This document shows, one piece after another, positions 17,055 to 26,898 of a stretch of 64,000 nt of DNA. Within the stretch, counting starts at the first letter, position 1; each line of letters starts with the position of its first letter. The stretch covers positions 177,180 through 241,179 of the forward strand of contig MPNC01000002.1 in the NCBI GenBank assembly GCA_002238825.1. The letters are read 5' to 3'. Below the pieces are notes generated by a model. The model saw only the letters and a list, made by a program, of their open reading frames with translations. It ran no database searches and had not been told where the DNA came from. The stretch is from SAR202 cluster bacterium bin87. GTDB lineage: Bacteria > Chloroflexota > Dehalococcoidia > Lucifugimonadales > UBA3495. Made by a program: the position numbers and the translations under genes.

Positions 17055-18410
17055 ATGAAACCTGAAGACATCGTACAGAAGGCATTGGATGCGGGGGTCC
17101 GATTGGTCACCTTCGCCTACTGTGACAACAGCGGGATCATCCGGGGCAAGGCGACTCACATTGCCGGACTGGAGCGCAGGCTGGATTCGGGCATCGGCGT
17201 GACAACGGCGATGCAAGCCATGGGCGATATGGACCGGCTGCAGGTGGTGGACGGCATGGGGCCGGTTGGCGAGTTTCGCATGGTCCCCGACCTGGACACA
17301 TTCACCATGCTTCCGTATGCGCCGACCCGTGCGTTCGTAATTGCGGATATGATCACCATGGACCGGAAACCCTGGCCAGCCTGTCCGCGAGATTTTCTCA
17401 GGCGAATGCTCGCAAAGGGCGAGGGTATGGGCCTCACTTTCCAGGCGGCGCTGGAACCCGAGTGGTACCTGGCGCGCCGAGACGGCGATGCGTTCGTCCC
17501 CATGGACGAGAGCCTGGACAATTCCACCCTGGGGGCCACCCACGCACAGGAAGTGATCGACGAAGTCGTGTCGGCGCTGGAAGCCCAAGGACTGCAAATT
17601 GAGCAATACCACACCGAGGTCGGCCACGGTCAGCAGGAATTGAGCATCACCCACGCCGGCGCGATGCGGGCCGCCGATAACCATGTGGTCTATCGCGAGA
17701 CGGTGCGCAACGTGGCGTGGAAACACGGCTGGCTGGCGTCTTTCGCGCCCAAGCCGTTCCCTGACCAAGCCGGCAACGGTTGCCATACCCATCTCAGCGC
17801 GTGGGATGTGAACGGAGAGCGCAACCTGTTCTACGATGCCAGCGACAACCTGGAACTTAGTGAATTGGCATACCACTTCATCGGCGGCATTATGGAGCAC
17901 CTGCCGGGCCTCACCTTGCTCACCTGCCCCAGCATGAACAGTTACCGTCGCATATCTCCCGGATCCTGGAGCACCGCTTACATTTGCTACGGGCCGGACA
18001 ATCGGGAGGCGGCAGTGCGGATACCGTCGCGCTTCTGGGGATCCGAGATGGCTTCCACCAATCTGGAATTCCGGCCCGCCGATTCCAGCTCCAACCCGTA
18101 CATAGCGCTGGGAGGCATCATCGCCGCGGGGCTCGACGGCGTCCGGCGGCGATTGGCTCCGCCCAAGGGCCTCCTGATTGACACCGACCCGGGCCGGCTG
18201 ATGGTCGATGAACTGGCCGCCAGGGGGATCAAGCGGCTGCCCGCGACCCTCCAGGACGCCATCCGGGAATTGGAGGCCGACACCACGCTGACCGACGCAA
18301 TGGGCCCCTTGCTGGCGAACTCGTACCTTACCGTTCGCCGGTCCGATTGGGAGTTATTTTCGCAGCACGATGCCGATTACGAGATCCGTCACCACTTCTA
18401 CAAGTACTGA
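17055..18410 (+). CDS. Glutamine-synthetase-like amidoligase (possible gamma-glutamylpolyamine/amine ligase)
   Basis: A 451-residue GS-fold ATP-dependent amidoligase. It has the beta-grasp N-terminus (residues about 10-100, FAYCDNSGIIRGK) and catalytic blocks LEPEWYLA, YHTEVGHGQQELSI, NGCHTHLSAW, RRISPGSWS and STNLEFRPADSSSNPYIALG. It lacks the MFDGSS-type N-terminal signature and the adenylylation-loop context of classical GlnA; NGCHTHLS resembles the gamma-glutamyl-amine ligase branch (PuuA/GlnA3-like). With nspC and the YjfL-like gene nearby, a polyamine or peptide substrate is plausible, taking the role that the glutathionylspermidine-synthase-like ligase has in yjf operons. Substrate assignment is inference. 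Confidence 0.82.
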   Translation: MKPEDIVQKALDAGVRLVTFAYCDNSGIIRGKATHIAGLERRLDSGIGVTTAMQAMGDMDRLQVVDGMGPVGEFRMVPDLDTFTMLPYAPTRAFVIADMITMDRKPWPACPRDFLRRMLAKGEGMGLTFQAALEPEWYLARRDGDAFVPMDESLDNSTLGATHAQEVIDEVVSALEAQGLQIEQYHTEVGHGQQELSITHAGAMRAADNHVVYRETVRNVAWKHGWLASFAPKPFPDQAGNGCHTHLSAWDVNGERNLFYDASDNLELSELAYHFIGGIMEHLPGLTLLTCPSMNSYRRISPGSWSTAYICYGPDNREAAVRIPSRFWGSEMASTNLEFRPADSSSNPYIALGGIIAAGLDGVRRRLAPPKGLLIDTDPGRLMVDELAARGIKRLPATLQDAIRELEADTTLTDAMGPLLANSYLTVRRSDWELFSQHDADYEIRHHFYKY

Positions 18411-18527
18411 ACAACGACACCCCCGTCCGCCCGTTCGCCATCGCCTTGCCCAAATGACAACGATTACCGTAAGACGCCATACCATCCAGGCCCCAATGCC
18501 TGGTCTCCTGAGGCGCCGGAGAGGCGC

Positions 18528-21500
18528 TCAGTTGAGGTTGAACCGGTCGGCGGGTATGGATCCCAGGACTGCCTGATCCGGCAGCGACCAGGCCCGCTGC
18601 AATGAGTTCTGGCTCGTGTCAAAGGGCGGGCGCGGTTGCGGTCGGGCAGCCCGAATGGGACCATAAAGGAGATCAGCAGCCGCGGTAATGGCGTCAACAT
18701 CGGCGTTGGAGCGGTTGACTACGATGCCCTTTTCCAGCGAGGCCACCGGGATACCATCGCGGAACACGATCCGGTTGCCCGGCTGGGATGGGACCCGCTC
18801 GCCGGGCGTGATGATTCCCACCAGGTTCAGCGGATCGCAGGCGGAAACGACCTCCGACGTACCCGTGGCTGGAGCGCGGTGCGCTTCCCGCAGAGCGGTG
18901 ACGGCGTCGGGCAACGCGAACTGCTCGCCGACAAAACCGGACACGAACCGCCCTCCCCGAATTTCTCCTCTGGCTTCCAGGCGGCGGTATATCCGCACCA
19001 GATCCCGCCAGCGGGGAGCCATCCGCTCCCTCGCCATCAACTCGGGGAAAACCACGCCATACCGGTGGAGCAGTTGCATGGCTTTGGCTTCCAGCGGGTC
19101 TTCCACTGGGTCGAGGGCCTCCAGCAGGGACCACCGTCCCGCGCTGACTCGGCGTTGCGAACGTGGCCGCTGGGACGCCGGAGGTTGGCTCCCGTTGGTG
19201 TGGGTGCGCCGGGTATCGGATTCACGCTTCGCGTTGCGGCGAGAGCGATTGCGGTCCGGGCGGCCCCGGTTTGGTTTTCCGCCGATACGGGCACGGAGCG
19301 GGACAACGCTGTCCGATGTCACCAACCCGTTGGCCACCAGCATCCATAACGCTTCCTCCACGTCGGACGGCAGGCGCCGAGTACGGGCGATCAAGTCGCT
19401 CTGGAAGCAGGCGCCCCGGCTGGACAGGATTTCCAGTATCTCCGCCGCGGCTCCCTTGAGATTGTTGGCGCTCTCGGAAGCGGGATCCAACAGCCAGTCC
19501 AGGGACTCGCGTAGCGATATGGTGATCCCCGAAGCGCGGGTCAGGGGAGCGGAGCGCGGAACCGCCCCGACGGTTGATGCGGAGTTGCTGCCGCCGGACA
19601 AACGTCCCCAGACCACATCCCCCCCGGTGCACAGGCGATCCAGCAGCTCCGGACCGTAGTCGGAGACGCGGCGAGCCAGCAACTCCGACTCCCACACGGC
19701 CGCGGGCGTCTCGAATCCCTGGAGATTGTCGATGACGTCCAGCAGACCGCCCTCGCCGTTGGCCTCCCAACCGGTCGCGGCTTGTTGCCATCGGAACAGG
19801 AAGCGCATGAACGACGCTTGCGAAACGGGCTCGATCTCCCGCCGTAATCGGCCCACGGTGGCGCGGTGGATCCGAGCGAGTATGCGCCGATCACAGAACT
19901 CCTCCTCGTCGACGCCGGAACGAAAACTGCCCCGCAGCACCAACCCCTCGTTTTCCAGACCGGCAACGGCGGCCTGGACATCGGACCGGGACAGGTGGAG
20001 CAGCGCGGACATTTCGGCGACGGTGAAGGGTCCAGAGGACTCTGCCCATCCGCGCACGGCGTGCAGCACGGCTGTTTCGCGATCTATTTCATCCCCTCCA
20101 CGTCCGCCGGCCGGAGGCATCAGGCCGACCTTCCCTTCCAGCGTGGCGTGCGGGTAGACGGAAACTGCGAGGTCGCAGTGTTCGGCGGCCAGCCAGAAGG
20201 TCGCTCCATCGGGTTGGACGATGCGCAGCGCCCGACCCGCCTGGGCCAGGTCCTGCAGCCATCCCCGGAGCATCTCTCGGGAAGCCATCTCGGTGCGCGA
20301 CGCCAACTCGTCCTCTGGTACGACGCGCAGCGTCAGCAGGGCGTCGTGCAGTTCGTCCGCGTCGCGGATGGCCGGCCAGGCGAAGGCCGACTCGTCCCGG
20401 ATGGCGTCCGGATCCAGCGCGGACAGGTCGCGGGCATCCTCGGGCAGAGCGCGGCGCAGGGAGACGGCCCGGGCTCGCCGCTCCTCCAACGGCGCATCGT
20501 CCAGGAAGGCATAGGGCATGGCGTTGAGAATCTGGTGGGCAAACACCGAAGGCTGCACCGTGTCCTTGGCGAACACCTCGATCGCGCCGGATCGGATGGA
20601 CTCCAGGACGCTCTTCAGTCCTTCGAGGTTCATGGCCTCGGTGAGACAATCGCGGGTGGTCTCGAAAACCAGGGGGTGGTCCGGCGGCTCGATGTCCCCC
20701 GGCTCCGCGTTGTCCTGGCACTGAACCTGGGCGGGGAACACGGCGGCCAGCAGGTCATCTGAACGCATCCTCTGGAGCGGCGCCGGCACCTTCTTGCCCC
20801 CGGTGTGCCGCAGCAGGGCCAGAAAACGGGAAGCGTTCCAACGCCAGCGGGTGCCGTACAAGGGGGCCTGGAACACCGCCTGGGTCAGCACCTCGTCCAC
20901 CGTGTTGGGCGAAAGGTAATTGAACACGTCGCCCAGGGGGAAGGCCATGCTGGGACCCAGCGAAAAGTTCAACCCGTCGTCGGTAGCCGTGGCCTGAAGC
21001 TCGAAATCAAAAGCCCGGCAGATCCGCTTGCGCAGCGCCATGCCCCAGGCCCGGTTGATGGCCGCGCCGAAGGGAGCGTGGATGACCAACTGCATCCCGC
21101 CGCTCTCGTCAAAAAACCGCTCGGCGACCACCTTGTCAGCGGTGGGAACCACGCCCAGGACTCGCTTCCCTTCGATGAGATAGGCGACCAACTGCCGGGC
21201 CACCTCCCGCGACACGCCGGCTTCGGCCAGCAGCCATCCTTCGGCGTTCGCCGGATTATCGAGAAGCCGGTCAATGCCGTTCCGGAGCTGCGTGATCTCG
21301 TCGGAGAGTTCCCAGGTGCGGCCAGGGGCCTCGCCCAGCCAGAATGGGATGGTGGGCAAATTGCCATGGGCATCTTCGACCCGCACGCGCCCGCTTTCCA
21401 CGCGGCGGACTTTCCAGGGAGTGTTACCCAGCAGGAAGATGTCGCCCGCCATGCTCTCGATGGCAAAGTCCTCGTTGACGGTGCCCACGAAAGTTCCGTC

Positions 21501-23033
21501 CGGGTCGGCCACCACGTCGTAATCGGCGTTGTCGGGAATGGCCCCGCCGCTGGTCAGGGCGGCAATGCGCGCCCCCCGGCGTCCCTTCAGCCGATGATTG
21601 ATGCCATCCCGGTGCAGGTGCGCTCCGTTCCGACCCAGGCGTGGCGCAAATCCTTGTGAGAGGGACTCGACCACCTGGTCGAACCGGTCCCGGGGCAGAT
21701 TCCGGTAGGCATAAGCCCGCCGGCACAGTTCGAACAGAGCATCTTCGTCCCAGTCTTCAGAGGCGCAGGCGGCCACCATCTGCTGGGCCATCACGTCCAG
21801 CGGCCAGGACGGAATGACGAAGGTATCCAGGTTGCCCCGCAGTAGCGCACGGGACAGCGCGGCGCACTCCAGCATTTCGTCCCTGGTCAGAGGGAACAGC
21901 CTGCCTTTCGGAACGCCGCCGACAGTATGTCCCGACCGTCCCACCCGCTGCACCAGCAATCCGATGGATCGGGGAGAACCAATCTGGCAAACCAGGTCGA
22001 TGTCGCCAATGTCGATGCCCAGCTCCAGCGAGGCGGTGGCGACGCAGACCTTGACCTGCCCGTTTTTCAGCTTCTGCTCGGCATCCCACCGGGTCGCCCG
22101 CGACAGGCTGCCGTGGTGGGCGACGACTGCTGCTTCGCCCAGGCGTGAAGTAAGCTGGTGGGACACCCGCTCCACCAGCCGGCGGGTGTTGACGAAAACC
22201 AGCGTGATGGCGTGGGTCTCGGTGAGCCCGGCGATGGCGTCCAGGGTCTCGCCCCAGATTTCGTGGGTGGCGATGGGACCAAGTTCCTGCTCCGGCAGCG
22301 CCACGGACAGGTCAACCTTCCGGCGGCTGCCCGTGTCCACCACCACGCAATCCGGATTGCCGGCGGCATCGATGTGCCGGTTGCTCACCAGGAAGCGGGC
22401 CATCTCCGACAGGGGCCGCTGGGTGGCGGACAAGCCGATGCGGGTGATTGGCTCCTCCGAAAGCTCGCACAGGCGCTCCACCGAGAGGGCCAGATGCGCG
22501 CCCCGCTTGTCGTCGGCCACGGCGTGGATCTCGTCCAGAATCAACGTATGGACATGCTTCAGCCCCCGCCGACCGCTCTCCGAGGTCAGCAGGATGTACA
22601 GCGACTCGGGGGTGGTGATGAGGATGTGGGGCGGCCGCTTGGCCAGCTTCTGCCGTTCTGATGCCGGGGTGTCCCCGGTGCGTACCGCTGTGGTAATGCG
22701 AGGTATCGGCGTACCTGTCTCCTCAGCCAGCGCCGCTATCTCTTCCAGCGGAGTGGCCAGGTTTTTCTGGATGTCGTTGGACAGGGCTTTCAGTGGCGAG
22801 ACGTAGACCACCTGCGTGGCGTCGGGCAGGTCTGCATCCATCCCCTGCCGCACCAGTTGATCGATACAGGTCAGAAAGGCGGTGAGGGTCTTGCCCGACC
22901 CGGTAGGGGCAGCGATGAGCGTGTGTCGTCTCTGGGCGATGGCCGGCCAACCCGTGGCCTGGGCTTCCGTGGGGGCGTCAAACCGGCTGCGGAACCAGCG
23001 TTGGATGACCGGATGGAATGTGGACAGCGCCAT
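18528..23033 (-). CDS. lhr: Lhr-type large DEAD/DEAH helicase
   Basis: A 1501-residue helicase, the usual size of long Lhr proteins. The helicase core has Q-like FRSRFDAPTEAQATGWPAI, Walker A AAPTGSGKT, motif Ib LITTPESLY, the DEIH box LDEIHAVADDKRGAHLAL, motif III SATQRP, and VQRVGRSGH (motif VI). The long C-terminal region includes Lhr-core winged-helix/beta-barrel segments and a C-terminal DUF4910-like/AlkZ-like arm rich in Trp. Lhr proteins unwind 3'-tailed DNA/RNA hybrids and are linked to DNA repair. It stands alone, convergent with the GS-like gene. A Ser/Arg-rich linker near residues 1240-1290 joins the last domain. Confidence 0.9.
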   Translation of the reverse strand: MALSTFHPVIQRWFRSRFDAPTEAQATGWPAIAQRRHTLIAAPTGSGKTLTAFLTCIDQLVRQGMDADLPDATQVVYVSPLKALSNDIQKNLATPLEEIAALAEETGTPIPRITTAVRTGDTPASERQKLAKRPPHILITTPESLYILLTSESGRRGLKHVHTLILDEIHAVADDKRGAHLALSVERLCELSEEPITRIGLSATQRPLSEMARFLVSNRHIDAAGNPDCVVVDTGSRRKVDLSVALPEQELGPIATHEIWGETLDAIAGLTETHAITLVFVNTRRLVERVSHQLTSRLGEAAVVAHHGSLSRATRWDAEQKLKNGQVKVCVATASLELGIDIGDIDLVCQIGSPRSIGLLVQRVGRSGHTVGGVPKGRLFPLTRDEMLECAALSRALLRGNLDTFVIPSWPLDVMAQQMVAACASEDWDEDALFELCRRAYAYRNLPRDRFDQVVESLSQGFAPRLGRNGAHLHRDGINHRLKGRRGARIAALTSGGAIPDNADYDVVADPDGTFVGTVNEDFAIESMAGDIFLLGNTPWKVRRVESGRVRVEDAHGNLPTIPFWLGEAPGRTWELSDEITQLRNGIDRLLDNPANAEGWLLAEAGVSREVARQLVAYLIEGKRVLGVVPTADKVVAERFFDESGGMQLVIHAPFGAAINRAWGMALRKRICRAFDFELQATATDDGLNFSLGPSMAFPLGDVFNYLSPNTVDEVLTQAVFQAPLYGTRWRWNASRFLALLRHTGGKKVPAPLQRMRSDDLLAAVFPAQVQCQDNAEPGDIEPPDHPLVFETTRDCLTEAMNLEGLKSVLESIRSGAIEVFAKDTVQPSVFAHQILNAMPYAFLDDAPLEERRARAVSLRRALPEDARDLSALDPDAIRDESAFAWPAIRDADELHDALLTLRVVPEDELASRTEMASREMLRGWLQDLAQAGRALRIVQPDGATFWLAAEHCDLAVSVYPHATLEGKVGLMPPAGGRGGDEIDRETAVLHAVRGWAESSGPFTVAEMSALLHLSRSDVQAAVAGLENEGLVLRGSFRSGVDEEEFCDRRILARIHRATVGRLRREIEPVSQASFMRFLFRWQQAATGWEANGEGGLLDVIDNLQGFETPAAVWESELLARRVSDYGPELLDRLCTGGDVVWGRLSGGSNSASTVGAVPRSAPLTRASGITISLRESLDWLLDPASESANNLKGAAAEILEILSSRGACFQSDLIARTRRLPSDVEEALWMLVANGLVTSDSVVPLRARIGGKPNRGRPDRNRSRRNAKRESDTRRTHTNGSQPPASQRPRSQRRVSAGRWSLLEALDPVEDPLEAKAMQLLHRYGVVFPELMARERMAPRWRDLVRIYRRLEARGEIRGGRFVSGFVGEQFALPDAVTALREAHRAPATGTSEVVSACDPLNLVGIITPGERVPSQPGNRIVFRDGIPVASLEKGIVVNRSNADVDAITAAADLLYGPIRAARPQPRPPFDTSQNSLQRAWSLPDQAVLGSIPADRFNLN

Positions 23034-23717
23034 GGCCGGATTTTAACACAGCGCAGCCGGAGCGCATCCCCCGGAATGTCAGTATTGGAAACCGTTGAGG
23101 CTGCACCGCGCGCGCTCCGCTCCGATTTCCAGCCACGGGCGGCCCACGTTGACCGCTTCGAGTTGGAGTCCGACGGACAGCAGCGCGCCGTCGTCAACTG
23201 CGCGGGACGACTCCACCGTCAGTGCCCGGCAGCGGTGGTGAAACCCGGAGTCGGGCGGTCGCTGGAATTGCGCAGGCGCGTGTCTATCCCGTTGCGCTCC
23301 ACCCTCTCACGCCGCATCGGGCTACGGATGCCGATAACGGCGCGACGCATGGCGACGGGGGCAAGTGCATTTGTTATCCCGTCGTCGCCAGCCCGGTCGA
23401 GGGGACGTTCAAGACCGTTGACTTCCTTTTGCTTTGTCGTGGGACCGCGCCTATCGATAGGCGCATTGGACTGATTCCAGTGTCAAGTCCGGCCACACTG
23501 TCCCGCGCGCCGCCGAACAATCGCACCAGCGCGGCCCGAATATTCGCGAAACACCGCCTCATTTCAAGAATGTGGTCACAATAAATGAAAAGTAAACTAT
23601 TGGCCAGGATCGGGCGTTACACAATGTTACGGTTGCCAATCCACCGCACTTCAAACGTGGTATCGACGAACGGGACCAGAATAGAGGCTCAAATCGTCGA
23701 CCCATGGGAATGCTGAA
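23034..23717. other. Intergenic region, no gene recognised
   Basis: About 680 nt between divergent lhr and the fibronectin-III gene. Open frames exist on both strands but translate to Arg/Ser-rich sequence without domains or start signals. It may contain a decayed gene or long leader, but I see nothing that can be named. Confidence 0.4.
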
Positions 23718-26654
23718 GTGACTGTCGTCAAATCCATGAGGTTCAATATCCCTGTGTTCTTGGGTATCGGCGTAGCCTGCGCTGTGGCCCTGTTCGTGTT
23801 GGCTGACACCAGCCACGGCGCCAACCTCCCGGATTGCCCATCCGATTGGCCGGTGGTGGAGAGCGACGATACCGTCCTGGAAACCGACTACGGCGGCGGC
23901 TCGTTTGAAGGATTCCACACCGATTCCAACGGCGACGAGTGGTACATCATCCGCAGCGTCGACGACAACGGCTATTCCCTGGTTCGCGCATACCCTGCAT
24001 CAGATCAGCACGATTCTGGGTACGTGACCGACCAACCCAGCAAGGTCTGCTACCTCATCGTGCGAGGGCCCGACGAAACCGAGGACCGGGATCCTCCCAC
24101 GCAGATTGACTTCCCCAACGAGTCCGAGCCCGACATATCGACCACGACCAATTCCGGGTCGTCTCAAAACGGCACCGGCGGCACGCCGGGCACGGGCGGT
24201 ACCGGTGGGAGCGGTACCGGTGGTGGAGGAACGGGCGGTACCGGTGGGAGCGGTACCGGTGGTGGAGGAACGGGCGGCACCGGGGGCGGAGGTACTGGAG
24301 GCGGAGGAAGTGGCGGCACCGGAGGCGGAGGTACCGGAGGCGGAAACTGGCCCGGCTCTGGTCAATACCCCGGATGCGGAAACGCGGCAATGGGCAGCTC
24401 CGGAACTCCAGGCACCCCCACCGCTCCCACACTCACCGGCACGGTGGTCGCGACGTCCATAGGAGTCGCGTGGACCGCTCCGGCGAACAATGGCAACCCG
24501 ATCCTGCATTACGCCATCATGTACACCGCCCAAGGTGGCAGCAGCACCAAGGTCAGCGCCGGTGGAGACAGTGAGATAGTCACCGGGCTGAGCCTCGGAA
24601 CCACCTACGAGGTCCGTGTGGCAGCATGCAACTCGGTGGGATTCGGCCCATGGTCCGGCGGCGCTACCATCACCACCTCCGGCACTTCCGGCGCGGGCGG
24701 CACCGGTGTGACGGTGGGCTCCACGCCCAACAACGGTTGCGGCATCGCCGGACGGGGCACCGACGGAACCCCGGCCGCGCCGACTCAGCCCAGTGTCGAG
24801 AGGCGAATGGATACCCAGGCCTTCGTCGAATGGACCGCTCCGGACAACGGGGGTTCGCCGATCCTCGATTATTCCATCAAGTACACTCCGTCGGGGGGGA
24901 CCGGTACAGAAGTATCTGGGAACGGCGTAAGTGAGATCATCACCGGATTGACCGCAGGTACGGAGTATCTGATCCAGGTGGCCGCGTGTAATGCTGCCGG
25001 TTGGGGTGACTGGTCCCCGGGGACCATCCTTTCCGGCACGGCAAGTTCATCCAACAACGGCAACAACGGGAATAACGGCAACACTACCACTTGCGGAGAC
25101 GCAGCGCCTGGCAGCACCGGCACACCGGACGCGCCCACAGTTCCCACGCTCACCACACCGACCACTACCTCCATCGGCGTGACTTGGACGGCTCCGAACC
25201 AGGGATCCTCTGCCATCATTCGCTACGCCATCCACTACCTACCCGAAGGCGGATCCAGCAGTTGGACCGACGCCACCGGCACCAGCGCGACTCTCACGGG
25301 CCTGACGGCCGACACTCAATATCACGTGCGCGTCGCCGCGTGTAACGCCACCGGCTACAGCGACTGGTCGCCTACCGCATCGACACCAGCTAGCGCCAAC
25401 GGCAACGGCGGCAACGGCAACAATGGCAATAACGGCAACAACGGCGGCAATAGCAACAACGGCGGCAATAGCAACAACGGCGGCAATAGCAACAACGGCG
25501 GCAATAGCAACAACGGCGGCAATAGCAACAACGGCGGCAATAGCAACAACGGCGGCGGCACCAATACCGTGATCAGCGAGTGCGGCGATGCTAACCGAGG
25601 CAGCAACGGAACACCCGACCGTCCCTTGGCTCCGAGTCTGATCGTGACTCAGGACAACACGAGGGTCGGCGTCGAGTGGGTTGCGCCTGCCGACAACGGG
25701 TCCGACATCATTGGTTACTCCATCATGTATGTGCCGACCGGCGGGACCCGTGCGGTAGTCAATGCCGGTGGATCGAGCGCGATCCTCCAGGGCCTGTCCG
25801 CCAACACTGTCTACGAGATCAGCGTCTCGGCGTGCAATGGGGTCGGGTTTGGGAACTGGTCGCCGGGCGCGACCATCACAACCCAAAACACGGGCGGCAC
25901 CCCAGGCACCAACAGCGTAGGCAACACTAACAACGCCTGGTGCGGCGTGGCGATGGCGGGGAGCACGGGAACACCCGGCACACCCAACCCGCCGACCCAA
26001 ACCAGCAAAACCGACACCTCGATAACCGTGTCCTGGACGGCCCCGTCGAACAGCGGGGAGTCAGAGATCAAGATGTACGCGGTCCAGTGGACGCACAACG
26101 GCACTAGCCAAATGGAAAAGGTGATGACCGGGATGAGTTACACCATTGCCGGTCTGGAGGCCGACACCCCTTACACTGTCGCCGTGGCGGCGTGCAACGC
26201 AGTCGGAATGAGCAGCTGGTCCCCCAGCCTCGTCGTTCGTACCGAGCCAGGTACGGCGCAGTCCAACGTAGTTCCTCAGTCCGAACCAGCGTCGAACGAC
26301 AGCAACGGAGACGGTGACGGCGCCAGCGGCGCCAGCGACGACGCCGACGAAGACCGGGACCCTTACGACATAGTAGTCTACGGAACGTGCTCGGCTGGCG
26401 AGTGGCAGGGTCATACTCATACCAACACCGTCAATTACTGGGGCGGCACCGTCGGCTGCTTGGCGGAAGATCTAATAGACTCGATAGACCCCGCAGACGA
26501 TGTCGATGGGCGCGGCAGGATGTGGACCAAATCGAAGATGCATGATCACAAACACCCCGGTTTCACGGACGCGACTCATAGTGGCAACAGCTGCAATGCG
26601 CAACATGTTGCCGCCCACGCCAACCACACGCCGCTGTCCTGCTCGTCACAGTAA
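23718..26654 (+). CDS. Exported fibronectin type III repeat protein with Gly- and Asn-rich linkers
   Basis: A 978-residue secreted or surface protein. After the signal peptide (ending near HGAN, residue 36) comes an N-terminal domain (about 40-125), a Gly/Thr linker (about 150-220), then five FN3 domains at about 232-324, 350-439, 468-556, 631-723 and 751-844. Each domain is preceded by a Cys-containing CGxAxxGSxGTP lead and has a second Cys in the F strand (VAACN or VSACN), implying one disulfide per repeat. An Asn/Gly linker (about 560-620) is encoded by a minisatellite. The C-terminus is His- and Cys-rich (GHTHTNTVNYWGG, HDHKHPGF, AAHANH) and may bind metal. The GTG at 23718 or ATG at 23736 is the start. 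Function is probably adhesion or polymer binding. Confidence 0.85.
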   Translation: MTVVKSMRFNIPVFLGIGVACAVALFVLADTSHGANLPDCPSDWPVVESDDTVLETDYGGGSFEGFHTDSNGDEWYIIRSVDDNGYSLVRAYPASDQHDSGYVTDQPSKVCYLIVRGPDETEDRDPPTQIDFPNESEPDISTTTNSGSSQNGTGGTPGTGGTGGSGTGGGGTGGTGGSGTGGGGTGGTGGGGTGGGGSGGTGGGGTGGGNWPGSGQYPGCGNAAMGSSGTPGTPTAPTLTGTVVATSIGVAWTAPANNGNPILHYAIMYTAQGGSSTKVSAGGDSEIVTGLSLGTTYEVRVAACNSVGFGPWSGGATITTSGTSGAGGTGVTVGSTPNNGCGIAGRGTDGTPAAPTQPSVERRMDTQAFVEWTAPDNGGSPILDYSIKYTPSGGTGTEVSGNGVSEIITGLTAGTEYLIQVAACNAAGWGDWSPGTILSGTASSSNNGNNGNNGNTTTCGDAAPGSTGTPDAPTVPTLTTPTTTSIGVTWTAPNQGSSAIIRYAIHYLPEGGSSSWTDATGTSATLTGLTADTQYHVRVAACNATGYSDWSPTASTPASANGNGGNGNNGNNGNNGGNSNNGGNSNNGGNSNNGGNSNNGGNSNNGGNSNNGGGTNTVISECGDANRGSNGTPDRPLAPSLIVTQDNTRVGVEWVAPADNGSDIIGYSIMYVPTGGTRAVVNAGGSSAILQGLSANTVYEISVSACNGVGFGNWSPGATITTQNTGGTPGTNSVGNTNNAWCGVAMAGSTGTPGTPNPPTQTSKTDTSITVSWTAPSNSGESEIKMYAVQWTHNGTSQMEKVMTGMSYTIAGLEADTPYTVAVAACNAVGMSSWSPSLVVRTEPGTAQSNVVPQSEPASNDSNGDGDGASGASDDADEDRDPYDIVVYGTCSAGEWQGHTHTNTVNYWGGTVGCLAEDLIDSIDPADDVDGRGRMWTKSKMHDHKHPGFTDATHSGNSCNAQHVAAHANHTPLSCSSQ
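24198..24275 (+). repeat. Direct duplication of a 39-bp Gly-linker unit
   Basis: The unit starting GGTACCGGTGGGAGCGGTAC is present twice in tandem (24198-24236 and 24237-24275) within the Gly/Thr linker of the fibronectin-III protein, followed by degenerate GGCACCGGxGGCGGA units. Confidence 0.7.
25437..25544 (+). repeat. Minisatellite, six identical 18-bp units
   Basis: AACAACGGCGGCAATAGC repeats six times without a mismatch (25437-25544), followed by a partial seventh copy. It encodes NNGGNS units in the linker between the third and fourth FN3 domains. The 18-bp length keeps frame, so copy number can vary without breaking the protein. Confidence 0.95.
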
Positions 26655-26677
26655 GCACTGAACAGACGATGGACACC

Positions 26678-26707
26678 ATGGGGTGCCGGCAGCTGCCGGC
26701 GCCCCAT
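26678..26707 (+). terminator. Strong hairpin after the fibronectin-III gene
   Basis: ATGGGG, a T, then GCCGGCA pair with TGCCGGC, a G, then CCCCAT around a 2-nt centre. The stem is very GC-rich and lies 24 nt after the stop codon; the downstream tract is only moderately T-rich (GGTTTCC). Confidence 0.6.
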
Positions 26708-26898
26708 CTGGTTTCCGACTGATCCACCGGTGCCCTGGAAACTGCGCTGCCGAAGGGTCCCGGGCGGTCGGAGCTGACTGATTGCAGTCAGGGGCGCGCA
26801 GGCAACAATTGGTCGATGGTCCCTCACACTGCCAACTGGAAAAACGGACCAACGCTACCCCGAACAAACGGCAAGGAGGCGCCCGGAATTAGCCGAAC

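Noticed and set aside
22857-23474. Rightward 205-codon ORF overlapping lhr start
   Set aside because: First part is antisense to lhr and the remainder is Arg/Ser-rich without motifs.
25437-25544. Possible CRISPR array because of regular short repeats
   Set aside because: Units are 18 bp, directly adjacent with no spacers, and in frame inside a coding sequence.
25239-26000. Leftward 253-codon ORF with VVAIAA repeats
   Set aside because: It is the antisense of the Asn/Gly minisatellite and FN3 repeats.
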